From: Lethocerus indicus
Lineage: Eukaryota; Arthropoda; Insecta; Hemiptera; Belostomatidae
DNA: 64,000 nucleotides
NCBI GenBank assembly: GCA_019843655.1
Contig: JACDQD010000010.1
Location: 9,159,637-9,223,636, forward strand
Reading direction: 5' to 3'
The notes under the pieces are model-generated. The model was not told the origin of the DNA. It saw only the letters and a program-made list of their open reading frames with translations, and searched no databases. The translations under genes and the position numbers were made by a program. Positions 1 to 12,900 of this stretch are shown in pieces. Positions within the stretch are counted from its first letter, which is position 1, and every line of letters begins with the position of its first letter.

Positions 1-977
1 TGGCATCCGAATATTTTACTGGGATTAACACAGTTTCCAGGCTCTGAATACGGTAAAACTCGTCGGCCCGGATTTTGGCCATCGGTAAAAAAGGAATTTC
101 AATTTCCCGATGACAAAGCTGGATTTGGACGAAATGGAATTACGAGTGTTCATTGGAAACCCCAATTGCTGACGAAATTTCTGCGATTCACAGTTTATAC
201 GATAATCGCAATGTTGTTCGAATAAAATATTTTTTGTGGAATGAATAATAATATTGCCTACAATTGGTTGGTGCTAGGAGAAATATGTCATCCTCATATA
301 GCCGTTAACACTATTAAATCCACCTTATTTTAATTGCTTCACGCAGTAATATAATACGTACTTATAATAGCTAAAACTTTGTAAATACGCGTTAAGAGCA
401 TATCTGCTCAATTCCAAATAACAGGAATCAAATGTTGTGAATCAACCATCTAATTCAAGAAATTTTCCTTGTTTCAGATAAACCTTCTTCAGTCTCCACA
501 GACCAGTAAGTACCTTTGTGTATACAATATAACAAATTGACCTCGCGATTTCACTCATATATATGTTTTACTAGGTTCACTTCTAATCTTTCGGCAGAGA
601 AATTATTGTCGGGAAATATTTACAAATTATAGTCAGTATTTCATTTCAGTCACGCTCAGTTCATTGTCTTGCCTGTCGCAATTCAAACATTCAACAAGGC
701 TGACAGACGAAGCAGAAAAAATGTTAATAAATTAGCCTGCATTACAGTTTGTAGCGTCCCCAAGAATCCCTTGATGTTCGGGGCGGTCAGAATGACAAAA
801 TACAATTAGACTATCATAAATGTGGAATTCGTTTACCTATTTTTGCTGTTTTTTTTTTTTGTGGGGCACAAAGAAATCGCGTGAATGTCAGTCGCGTGTC
901 GTCTAACGAGCACTTGCACGGGGGCGGTTCTTCAATTTGTGGGTTCTCCATTGAAAATGAAAGAAACGCCAAGCGTC

Positions 978-1000
978 ATCATCATCATCATCATCATCAC
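978..1000. repeat. (CAT)n microsatellite
   Basis: About eight CAT units in a row. They create a chance poly-His reading frame that has no other protein-like character. Confidence 0.9.
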
Positions 1001-2835
1001 AATCGCCAGTCGGAACACAATACCCAATTAAATCCCACGAATGCGTCGTTTCCGAATCGAACACTCCTATAGGGATATCGACCTCTGAAATCGATCTCCA
1101 ATATGCTAATATGCGATCACCGGGTTACAAATAAATTATACTGCCGTCTGAATCGTAAACATTCGGAATAACTCATCTGAACCATCACCATTTGCCAACA
1201 GAGGAATTCGTTTGAACTACAAAAAAACAGTGAATTCCAACATTCTTTCTGATAAGTCCTGAAATTACAAATTAAAATTGTTAACTCAGTTGATTTTTAT
1301 TAAATCAAATGTTCGGCATTTTGAATGAACATTATGACGGTTGGGTTGTATTATGAACTCTCAGTCTAAGTAAACTAGGTGTCTCTATGGGCCGAATTTT
1401 TATTTTAAATCCAATAAAATTAGGGGAACGAAAAATCAGCACTTATAAACTTATATATGCAAATGAAAAAACCTTGATATTGATACTGGTTGTCTTGACA
1501 ACGTTATAGGATTAAGATTTATGCGCCATCTCATGAAAAAATCTCTATTATTGGGTAAAATCTCGATAAATTGATATGTGACCTGAAAGTTACAACGGCC
1601 TATAGAGGGTTAAGTTATTTAACTTATTTCTTCACAGCAAACATTACGTTCGGCAAAAAAGTCAATGACCATATATTGAAGGATAATAATTTCTATTTTA
1701 ATGATTATTAAATAAGGAAGTGTTAGTTAATTTACTTTAAATAAAGGACTACTTTTGTAGTAACGTTTTGTAGTCACGGACCAGCACGTTTGCATTGCAA
1801 TGTACATATTGCGTGTATTACTGCAATACAAGAACATTGTTCAATCCTGTATTTGAATTTTTGATTTCGAAAGAACCAGTCTCTTATTACAAAATAATTT
1901 TATTCCCTATCAACGCACGCGGCACTAGGTAAGTATCCAGCTGTTTTACTAACGTTATGCTCCTGCACAACTGGCGATGGGAGCTACTGTAGGTCTACTT
2001 TAGGAACAAAAACCTGAGAAAGAACAAAAAATGGTAGTTTTAAGCTGCACAGGCGCCTCGCAGATGTGCCATTTTCCTCGCGCTTTCCACTGCAGAATAA
2101 TAGTCATAACCAAGGCTATTGAAAAGTTTTTATGCCAAAGCGGCAGTAAATCTCGGTGGGGACTCAAGCGTGCCGTTAAAGGGGCGTACAAATATCATGT
2201 TCTGGAGACACAGATTGCTTCGTCGATTAAAAAAAAAAAATAAAAAGGATCGGCCTGTCCTTGCGATCATCGTCCTTGGACTGTGAAAGCATTACGTCAA
2301 CCTTCCTTGTTTGAAGGGGCGTCGATTTGTAAGGGGCCCCTGCCCGTACGGACCTCAATCAAACCATTCGAACCTTACATACTGAGCAAGGACTATTTAA
2401 TATTAGTACACTAATCAAGAGAAACTTTCTGAAATCGTACACAATCTAACAATTTCATTCCTGAATTTAGTAAACAAGGGTTTTGTTCTGTTCTACGGCA
2501 ATTTGAAAGCACAGAACAGAAGTTAGCCATAAGAACATAAACGTATGTCATATTTTCATTGAACCGAGTACCAAAGTAAAATGTTGAAGATGACCAACTC
2601 ATAAACTTTCCTGTTTTAAACAAGATTTTTCATATGAGATTGTTGCAAACCAAAAATACTTCGTCGCAGGCAGACTGGTCTATTTTGTTTCAATATAAAA
2701 AAAACCTCGGTTGATACTATTAATTTTAAGCGAATTTGAATTGATAATAAATAAACTCAAATTATTACTGTCTCATAGACATCAGAAAGTATTTTCTGTC
2801 TCGAATCAGACAATGGGTCGCCGGCTTCTACGATT

Positions 2836-2882
2836 TTAATATTCCCTTTAGCCGGCCTCCTCTCGACCGGCTAAAATATTAA
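2836..2882. other. Strong hairpin
   Basis: TTTAGCCGG at 2847-2855 pairs with CCGGCTAAA at 2867-2875 around an 11-base loop. After a 4-base bulge, TTAATAT at 2836-2842 pairs with ATATTAA at 2876-2882, giving 16 pairs in 47 bases. Confidence 0.75.
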
Positions 2883-5800
2883 GACTTCAAACATTCCTGG
2901 CACGTTTCCGACTCGCCCCCGCGTTTAGAGACGTGTCCCAATGCATAATATATACGCGGACTTTACGTCACAGATCCATTAGATTTTGGCACGTTAATGC
3001 CAAACCGGTGGACACCGCTGTTGCCGAATATACAGGGGAAAGCACTCGGAATGTCGTGAAATTAGTTCAAAGCCGTAACACATTTGAGACCAGTGTTCTA
3101 ACGAGCCCTATTGAGGAAATAATCATTAGAAACTTTTGGATTCTGAAGATATATGTTTCCACTACATTTAAACGTCGTATTCCCTACCGAATAATGCCTC
3201 TAAATCACTTTTCAAGAAATGACAGATTTAATTTACCTATTTGTTAATAATTCGACCCGCGTATGGGGCTGTAAGTATCCGGTTTCCATTATCGTCATTA
3301 GGTTTTCATATACCGTAGATACGGATCTAAATGAATGTTAGGGCTGTCTAGAATTACAGTAATTTATCTTTTAAAAACCATCTGCTCAATGCATTAATTA
3401 CCATACTACTAAACAGGCTATTTCTGTTCCCCTTACTAAGGGAAATAGTTCTCTTTCCAATGTTATGGTTGAGCGAAAATTAGTAATTAAAAAAAAATTA
3501 AACGAAATTATGTTATCTATATGCATATACAAACACTCTCCGTGTTCAATTAGTCTTTAATTAATCGATATTCTCTTTTATAACAACACTGAATTCCTTC
3601 CTCCTCTTGTCCTGTAAATTAACAGGCGTAATATCAATTTTTCCAGTTTTTGGAGAAATATCGAATAGATACTGATTTTTAAAAAGTGTGTTATTAAACG
3701 GGAGAGTAACACCATTATTATTTTTCTGTAATAATACAGACTGAGTACATTAAACATAAAAACTGCTGCACAGCTATAATACCAAGGGGTATAATCAAAT
3801 TCCCACTGAAGCCTCTCTCAAACCTGTCTCGTGCGAGGTCTTTGTGCTAAACTGTATACGGGGATACTGTATACCGGGACCTTTGTATGTATTCTAATTT
3901 TATAAGTAAGGTCGGTCTTGCCCTCTGAAGTATACAAATTCATAATTCTTTAGACGGCAGCAATATTTTGATTGTATTCCCACAATTTTCATTTTTCATA
4001 TATCGTTGGAAATTGAATACCGTTGACACTTTTCTTTCAGTCGAGGAAATTACCAACATTTCTCACGGTTGGTCGGACTGGTTGGGTTCCCGAGGCGGGT
4101 GTAAACGTGGAAACGGTACGGGAAAATTGATATCTGTTACTGGTAGGGGAGGAGCCGTACGTAGGCGGGCGGTAGGAAAGGGGATGGGGTCCATGGGGTC
4201 CATGGGCCGGTAATTAGGGGTCGTTAGCTCGGGCGGTAGAGCCCCAACACTGGACCCCCGGGTCCCCAAGGACGTCCGGTGTTTTCACCCTGGACCCACG
4301 CTCCTTTTAATGCTCCATCGAATATTACACGTACCGGCTGGGGCTCCCTTCAGTCGGACCGAATCTAGGGAAAAACACCGGCCGCTTTATGGCCACGATT
4401 TTTATGTTATTTCGATAGGTCGGGGGACTCGTGTAATTTAAATTTACGAACCGTGGCAGAATGGGCGACGGTAGAATTTCGTTACGCATAGATTACTGAG
4501 TTGCACGAATCAGGCAGTAAAGCAAAAGAAAACAAAATTGAAGCAATATGTGCAAGTCTCCAGTGCGAAGCCTTCACTGGGGTACTCCGTCCTAAAGGAG
4601 AAGGGATTTATATTTTGTATTTTTCAAGATGAAAGCAAATCTCCTTTCTCAATAGGCCCCTCGAATATTACACAGTTTCAGTAATGCTATCGACTGATGA
4701 TAGTGTCAAATTATTGTGGGTAGTTCTAGTGACGATGGCGAGAAGCTGAAACTTACCACCAATCGGGGGAATGGAGAAGGTAAATTGAAAGAGTGATAGC
4801 GGTTTAAAACCACGTTACAGAGGATATATTTTCAACCTGGATTTTCATGAAACCGTACATCTCTCGATGTAGGCCGTTATATCGTTCTAAGGAAATTTCT
4901 GTGAATCTTTTCCTCGGTGACTGAACGTACAGAGGTAGTGGAGCCTTTGTTTGCTTTCATCCTCGGCAATACGCCATACACACGACTGCACCATACTCTT
5001 CGAGTCCTGTCCTCGAGTGGCAGGTCCGCCAGGAGAACCTTGCCAGGTACCACGACCCAATTTCCTCTTCAGGAGTTCCACGCCTTTTGTACCATTCTGT
5101 TCTCACCAAACCCCAACAATCAATCCTGTCGCCCCCTTCAAACTCTTTATTTGTCCGCCTCGTTCTAGATCTTGTAGGACCTTATACGCACGCCTTAAAA
5201 ACACCTCCAGATTTTCATTCTTTGAGCATTCTACATTTTTGATTACTGACGACGAAAAAATTTTCCTATTGCGCACCGAACAGCCGACTGGAATATCACG
5301 AAAATTTTGGACCAATGTAAAATGTATGGTTGAATTGCGATATTCGACAGTACAACACTAACACTGTATTGTATTTATGGAACAGGGAACCAATAAAATT
5401 ATTTAGAAACGAGAACAGTCGCAGAATTGACCCGAATAAAAAATGTTGTGATTAACATAATGGTATTTTGTGAAACCTGAAAAGTGTAGTACATTCCCAC
5501 TGTAGTAATATCAGTAATCCGTTAGATGATACTATTCTTGTTTGTAAGTTGAAAACAGCGGGTTCTATTCTCTTTACGGAATTCGACCTTAACTTAATAC
5601 AAATAACAGTGTCCTGTTGAGAATAACAAATTTTTATTTCTAATTTCTCAATAGAGATATTAACGTAGCGAAAAGAGAACTGATAAAAAGGTGATACAGT
5701 TCGGCGATGTGTGTTTTAATTCGCCTTTAACCGTCGTTCCCCCCTATTAAAGGACCGGAAGTGGGGAAAGGCCAAGAGCCCCGGTCATTAAACTATCGGA

Positions 5801-6911
5801 CCCATTAGCGTCCAAAGGCTGGGCAGTATAGTCCGCTGTAATTCTGTCGTAGAGTCTAATTGTACTCGACAGTTAGTCGCTTGTTTAATTTTCAGCAGCA
5901 CAGAGGAGTGAATGAACTACTAAAAAAAAGCGCCTTATTCGGGGCAGACATAATTCAGAGACCGATGTTTTAGTACTTAAATTGTACAGTATTATATCAG
6001 AAGCCAACTGACGGTCAATATTCAACCAATATTCGGCAATATATTGATTGAGTAGGTAGTATTTTATAGTATAATTATAGTAGTATAATTTAATTGTTTT
6101 TACTTCTTTAAATTTTAAGATTTTATTTCTTTAACATTCCGAAACTCTTAATACAGATAGATATTCTTTCACATGTCATTTATTCTGATAATGTCATTAT
6201 CATAAATTCTTTTTTTTTCATTTTCATTATTTTTCATTTTTTCATAAATTTTTCATACACGTTACAATTATTTCAGTTTACCAATTTATGATGTTTTTAT
6301 TTTTGTAAGGGTTTGTTCTAATAATGGAACCGGTTCTAGGCTGTCATATTTTACAAACGCTAGATAGATTCTACGTTTTCTGAAACCAATCTACAAATGA
6401 AATATGTTCCGAGCTAGGAGACCGAAGCCGACGACAAAAAGGCAAAGAAAGAATGCATCAAGGCGTCATTAGCAAGATCAAAACGTACCCAGAAAAAAAA
6501 TGGTTGCGCGGGGGCACACATGTGTTAGTGGTTATGGGACTGACACCCTAGATAAAGTTGAAACAAGTACTGGACTCTGCTGTGATTAATATACTAATGA
6601 CTCGTGAAAGACCAAATTAAGACGTGAAATTAAGGTCAGAAAATTCATAAAAACATTTATGTATAGACGAAAGCTAAAGTTTAATTGATCAAAATATAAC
6701 TGAGATGTCGATCATCTTCAGTTTATAACATTAGATCAAATTCCATATTGATTATACTAAATTAGTATTTAAGTAATGTTCAAAATGATATTTGAAATAA
6801 ATAAATGTGTTTGATTCGTGGAATATCAACCAGCTATGTATGGCAGGTTTAAGAGACAAAACATTCCTAGATCGACATTTCAATATACATATATTATTTT
6901 TTATTTTATCA

Positions 6912-6912
<1 letters not shown>

Positions 6913-6956
<44 letters not shown>
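6913..6956. repeat. (AT)n microsatellite
   Basis: About 22 uninterrupted AT units. Confidence 0.95.
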
Positions 6957-6959
<3 letters not shown>

Positions 6960-8968
6960 CTCCAGGTATGGAACTGGTATTGCGTTGGATGTTATTATTC
7001 CATTGTGGATTCCCGCGCCGCGTATTTCCATTTTTGAGGTTCCCTTTCCGAAAGAGGAATTCCATCCGGTTTCGTCCAGCTTGGAATGTCTCGACCCAGA
7101 AGTTATAATTCTGCAACGACTCTTATTCACAAATGAAATAACGGAATAAGACTGCAGGACTACGAACTATAATGGGATTATATGCTCGGAGTAGGGCGAA
7201 TTTTATATTCTCCTATACAAATATGGCCTTCTGAAACTTTCTTACGGGGACCTGAAGTCAAATACGACTTTCAATTAAATTTCAATGAATCCACCACATA
7301 AGGAGAGAAGCGTATAAAATGCTTGAGGCTGGCTGAACTAAACAGAAGGTTCGCGACCGTTTTTTGAATTTTTTCGAAAAATTATAATGGTTATTTTCAT
7401 ACTTCCGAATGATAATGAGATTTTCGATACAATTTAAGCAAATTTTATTTTCGGAACAATTTTTGGTATAATCCTTCTTCCGGATGGTCAACTGTTCCTT
7501 ATAACTTGTAACCATAGTATGTATCCAATATATAAGGTTTAAGGTTATATAACGTATATGGATGAAACTTCAGGACAAGTACTCGACCTCCGGGGTCAGA
7601 CTTTTCAAGTCCGCTCCTCTTTTCGCCCTTAAACGTTAACTCGTTAACGATCCCTCGTTAAGCCCGAGTTGTTAAAGACAAGTTTTTTTTCGCGTCTCGG
7701 TGGGACAAGAATCCGACGGAACGATCATTAAAATGAATGATCGACTCCCCGAGAGCCGGTTCTGAAAGTGCCGAGTGGTTATACATGACCTGCCTCTAGT
7801 TGCGCCTTGACACGGCGGTTCTGAATTTACAAAATAAATCCCTACAGTATTTATTTATTCGATGAAATAAATTTGAAAAACAAAGATCAGTTTATTCGGG
7901 CCGGTTCAGTCCGCCTGTAAATTACTTAATAGCCCGCCTGTAAAATCAATTTATAGAATTGAAACTGGCTTTTGTTCAATTCTAATTGTTTCTTCTGGGT
8001 AATATATCCCGACTGGGGCGTTTGTCGTCACTCCCAATCGCTTTTATGGTACTGACGCGCGTTTCCCTCCGCCCGTATAAGTGGCATCTAATAATAACCC
8101 GCGCACTCTGCGAACAGTCCAAAATGTCTACTGCCAACGCCTTCTGAGGCGCTTTTGCCAACGTTGATTTACGCTATTTTACGAAAAAATAAATAACTTT
8201 TTTCGTCGTATAAATGGGCCTATTTAAATAAATGGAATGAGTTCCAATGCCCTCTGAAAATATCTCTTTTATAATCTTGAAAAACCTAGCGTGTAATCTG
8301 TTTATAGAGCGATGGGAATCTGGTCCAAGGGACCGCCTAGTTCCTAAAATTGTAATTCATTTCAATTCAATTGTAACTCGCTAATTTAAAGAGCTCAATA
8401 TAGCAAACCAGCATCGTACTTAATCAATGTTTACTTCATACAATCGCCTATACAAATGGATACAGAACGAATAATCTTTCCAGTAGAAGTACAAATTACT
8501 ACGAACGGTCTCTGTAAGTCAAAGTATGATCAAAGTATCTAACACAACAAGACTCATCGGAATTTTAAATTTGAAATAACGCAGGAAGGAAAGTACTGCA
8601 GGGTGAATCATCGACTCACCCTCATGGAAAAAGTTTTCCTCGAGTCAGAGTCTTCGACCATTGTTCTACTTCTGAAACCCCGTTTAGAGGCGCTCAAATT
8701 TCCGATACCTGGGGTCATTCGAGTAAATGACGTCATGCACAGCTTGACATAGATACAATCTACGGAATTCCAAACACTTTGCGAAGTTACCCAGTCAATA
8801 AATAGCTTAGGACAAAACGAGGTCGCATATTGCAACCGCATAAAAAAGAGAAGCATTTACATTCCCGATACACATTTTTCCTACGGTACGTGTAAATTCA
8901 ATTTTGACTCAATATTACTACTATCGATTAAATTAAGACAAATATTTAAATTAAAGTAATCAACACTA

Positions 8969-9200
8969 GTCCAAACCCTACTATCTCCCGACATCCCTAA
9001 CGTTCCTTACAGACGCCTGAAAAGGAAGTGGCCACGCGACCTAAATGTTTAAATAAATAAATTACAAAAAATTTTAAAAGTAATAAAAAAAGGGGGAGAA
9101 ACCAGTGGGTTTCTCCTCTAATTGTTGTTTATTGTAGTTAGTGCTTGTATCAATGTTGCTTGTTGTATAATTTTACAGTTGTAACAATAAAAGAGAGAAA
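8969..9200 (+). mobile_element. 5'-truncated jockey-like non-LTR retrotransposon with target-site duplication
   Basis: The last 27 codons of a jockey-type ORF2 are readable at 8969-9052, ending YRRLKRKWPRDLNV and a stop, a typical C-terminus of the clade. A 3' UTR follows with a hairpin (9095-9116), an AATAAA at 9186-9191 and an A-rich tail. The insertion is bounded by a 16-bp direct repeat with one mismatch, 8953-8968 and 9201-9216 (starting AAAGTAATCAAC). This is a dead-on-arrival copy produced by incomplete reverse transcription. Confidence 0.85.
9095..9116 (+). other. Hairpin in the 3' UTR of the jockey-like element
   Basis: GGAGAAACC at 9095-9103 pairs with GGTTTCTCC at 9108-9116 around a 4-base loop. 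Hairpins just downstream of ORF2 are common in this clade and may be recognised by the reverse transcriptase; that role is inferred. Confidence 0.7.
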
Positions 9201-9216
9201 AAAGTAATCAACTCTA

Positions 9217-9585
9217 ACATTGTGCAATATAAAGAATTTTACGCAGTTTATAAACTGGTCTTTTACGTCACTGTTCATGTCAGCGCATTCAATTTCTATC
9301 ACAATTTAAGTTGTATATCAAAGTGCCCAACTTTAGTAAAATGTATTATTAGTTTTAGGATCCCTACTACCGAGCGATTTAGTTACTTGGCAATCTGTCT
9401 ACGAAATGGAGTTGAGTGATACGCGTCCTAAAAATATTCCGGCTTTCTGTGTTCAATTAAAATTCCTTTCACTGGGAAATTGGCCGATCGAACAATAATT
9501 ATTGGGTCCGTTTGAGGCGAGCGGCTGAGAGAAGCCAATGTCACGGGGACGGCGTGATCTCCGAGTGTTTGGGCTACCAGCTGAT
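9217..9585. other. Interval between retrotransposon and candidate promoter
   Basis: No feature recognised apart from the gradual rise in GC towards the pyrimidine-rich tract. Confidence 0.5.
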
Positions 9586-9735
9586 TCCCTCCCCCCGCTC
9601 ATACACATCTCCGTCTCGCTCCCACTCCCGGCCCCGTGCCCTCACCCCCTCTCTTTCCACCCTCCTCTCCCTCCTTCCCCCACTCGGCAGACCAAACACC
9701 CACGGTCGACTTCGGCTCGTGATCAGCTGTCAGTA
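9586..9735 (+). promoter_or_regulatory. Candidate TATA-less promoter with TCAGT initiator
   Basis: A long pyrimidine-rich tract (CT-rich, GAGA-like on the other strand) covers about 9586-9690 and is followed by an arthropod-type initiator TCAGT at 9730-9734 (A+1 at 9732). The GC content rises sharply here. It would start a non-coding exon ending at a good donor after 9973. Linking it to the DOR gene, whose first coding exon needs an upstream 5' UTR exon, is inference; the implied intron is about 33 kb. Confidence 0.4.
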
Positions 9736-9973
9736 CTAACCAGTAGTGGCGACGCACAAAACCAAGAAGAGAACAGGACTGAAGTAAACAAATCCCCAGC
9801 TGTGTTCACTTAACTTCCGTTGCTCAGTGGTCATCGCTTTCCGTTGTTATTTTGTTTTCTTTTTTATAAGTGATTCGTAATTGTTATAAATATTTATATA
9901 TTTTGTTATACGTTTTTGTGTATCGTGATCTTCGAGAAGGACGAAGAAAGGACTACGTATTTTTAAAGTCAAG
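9732..9973 (+). other. Candidate non-coding 5' UTR exon (possibly DOR exon 1)
   Basis: The 242 bases from the TCAGT initiator to a donor AAG|GTAATT at 9973/9974 contain no long reading frame in continuity with anything downstream. They would join the acceptor ending at 42820, which lies 17 nt before the DOR start codon. No other equally convincing promoter-donor pair was seen between here and 42.8 kb, but this was judged by eye only. Confidence 0.3.
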
Positions 9974-12900
9974 GTAATTTCATATATTTACTTACACCGA
10001 GTTCCTACTAACTGAAATTGTTCAAAAATTATTTCATTAGTTCTAAAGAAAGAAGACTAGTGTCGACTTGTTGTTCACTACAAGACCGTTATTTTTTTTA
10101 AACACAAACATTTTTTCTTATTGAAAAGTGGAAGTGTTGCAATGTACACTGATCTTGAGTAGAGAACAGTTATACTTTTTACCGAATAATCTTTATTCAT
10201 AAAATAGGAACGAAAAAAAACATTATGATATTTTATCGTAAAACTCATCTCCTATTGAACTAAAGAGCGTTTCACTCGGAAAGATGAGATATTTTAATCA
10301 ATGTCAATTTAGATACGGGCCAATCTCACGGTATAATGACAGGTCGCGGTATCGTTTACCGTCTCCCTTCGCCTTATTCCGTCGATTTATTCGTCGAGAC
10401 CGACGGCAGGTGTATACCGAAAATTGAGAGCGTTTAAAATCTGCGCTTAAAATTCCCACATTAAAACTACTGCAGTTTTAGTAAGAAAGTGGCGTGACCG
10501 AAAAGTATTAACTTAGAGCCGAAATGTTTTATTAGGCTGCTCGTTTAAAAACTATATAAATCGCCCCCTCGCCTCGTCCAATGTATTAATGCCGAAGAAA
10601 ATTATTTATCGGAAGACAGAAAAAATTAAATATATTCAAAGTATTCAAGAAAGAAGTTGACTTCATTGCGTTAAGATAGAGCTGTGGCTTTCGCTGTGGG
10701 ATTACATAGGTCACAGTTTCTTGAAACGTAAACAATATCCTCACGTAATGCCGATAGTTGAATTACTCAAACTAGGCCACTCAGAAGACGCATTTTAATT
10801 GGATAATTACAACTGTTTTTGCCCGACGGTTTTAAATTGGCGATAACCAATTGTGTCCTGACTAGAGTATAAGTTTAATTGTCCTTTCAAACTGGAATTA
10901 CAATAACCAATTCTGCTGGGAAACTTTAAAAAATCCATGGGCAAAGAGCAGTTTCCCAATGGCTTTTAAGCGGTGGGAAATCTCCGAGGGGGAAAATGAG
11001 ACCCGTCTCTAATTCTCTTTTTTGAGTTTATTCCTTTTTTTTGTGGGGCGTCCGCCTTCTCTTGCCCCCGGGTTCGTTCATCTCCGACCGGTTCTCGGTA
11101 TCTTGGATGATGCAACGAACGTTTCAGCAGGGGAAATTTAATGAGGGACCGAAAGTTGGCCTGAACGGTTACGGTCAGGCTGACCTGCGTTTGACCATAT
11201 TATGTGGGGGTTTTTTTATAGGATAAATGTCAAAAAAGCACTGATAGAACAGCTAGAGAATGGAAACATTCATTTTTAAATCGAAACAACATTTTTTCTT
11301 CCACTGTTTTTAACTAGCTAAGGCATACTATCTACACTAAGCTAAGGTTAATCTCTTAACCTGACTAAACCTAAAATATTTTATTAGAATAAATTTTAAT
11401 TTCTAGAAGTTCTGCGGTTCACTAGTGGTTATTAAGTTTCTAGTTATATCTGGAATTTAATGCAAACCCTCAAATTTTTTATAGTTGCTCAAATGGTTTA
11501 TTCCAATAAATAAAGTTAACTTATTAGAAAAGTGTTCAGAATCACTAATGGTATCACACTTTCTTTCGAACGCCTTATTGTTGTTTGAAATATGGTGGAA
11601 TGGCTCACTGACTATTGTGGGGATCCCCAATTGAATTGAAGAGTCTTGAGTCAGCATCTATCGATCCCTTCTTGCCTGAAATCCTGTGGACTCGCCTTCT
11701 GTTAATCCCTTCTATAGAATTTGGCCCCGCTTTTAACTCAAGGTCCGACACATCGCGTAAACAACTTCTGTTTTCACTGTAGTTGTTACAACGTACGTTA
11801 ATGTTTACGGCCCGTTAGCTGTCTTCCGGCAAGGCCCCGAAACGCGCTTCATAACTGACGCTAATCAATAATGCGACGGGCGCGAAACAAATTTAAAATT
11901 TTCTAAAAATATATTTTTCTCTTATATTATGACTATATTCTGATCTCCTTGGATATTTCAATTTTAGTAAAAAACAAAATTAACTACTACTAAACATTGT
12001 AAGGTATAACAACGGAATGCAAGCAAAATGTCTCCACCATCTTGAATCCTTCATACTTCTTGACACACAACGGTAGCGACTTCGGTACTTTCCTAGACAG
12101 ATGACTTCCTACCCGTCCGATAAGCAAATCGAGCCATTAAGTCACGTCCGCTGGCAGAACCGTGTTCAGCCACTACTCCGGGGACTTATCAGAGTCACCT
12201 GCCGGCCGAGTGCATCCTTTATGGGCCGCGAGCGAAACGCAGTTTTTCATTTGGCGTAACAACTACCGCAAAAAATAAAACAAGATATGATACTTATTTC
12301 TCCGAAAAACCTACGCTCCCTTACATAGAGAAGTTTTATGGAATCAGAAGAGGATAGTAATAACAAAATAAAACTTGGCAAAATACAATTTTTAGCAATA
12401 GTACTTCGTGGCACAAAATCATAAGGCTTAAATGCTCAAGCCTGTTGTTTTGATAAATATTACCGACGCGGGATTTCAATAGGTTGTCGGATAAGCATAA
12501 AAGGCGTTGTTTAAACATTCAACCTCAATAAGGATAACGAAAATTGGACAGCTCAAGAATCGGCCGGCCTTTAATTGCATTAAGTTTCGATTGGCAGTCA
12601 AGTGGCATCGACACCGCCTCGGGAATTGACGAAGCTTGTGACCCCCTTTCGGTTCCGCTCTCGACGCCTTCGGGAAAAAAAAGAGAGCCCTTCCGTTGCC
12701 CTACTGCTGCCGGTACATAACTCTTTCCTTTCAAAGGGCCAATGCTCAAAAGGATGATCAGACGAGCACTTGAAACAACGGGGTAAGCCTTAAATATTGT
12801 AAGGAGTCGAATTAATAAGAGATTAATCCCCCTCCCTAAGACTCTCTTCGGTTCAAAGGAAAATTACTAATTGCAATCTCCGCGAGTTCGGTAATTTTGC

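Larger units (their letters stand above)
1..8952. other. Gene-free stretch upstream of the first retrotransposon
   Basis: No conserved protein, tRNA or rRNA was recognised on either strand. Short open frames here have no family landmarks and look like chance. The stretch holds a (CAT)8 tract, an A-rich tract near 2228-2246, a strong hairpin at 2836-2882, a tRNA D-arm-like motif at 4225-4242 and an (AT)n microsatellite at 6913-6956, listed separately. Confidence 0.6.

Noticed and set aside
881..1072. Frame with eight histidines in a row
   Set aside because: The histidines come from a (CAT)n microsatellite; the rest is not protein-like.
2031..2246. Possible processed pseudogene ending in an A-tract
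   Set aside because: The short frame is not recognisable and no flanking duplication was found.
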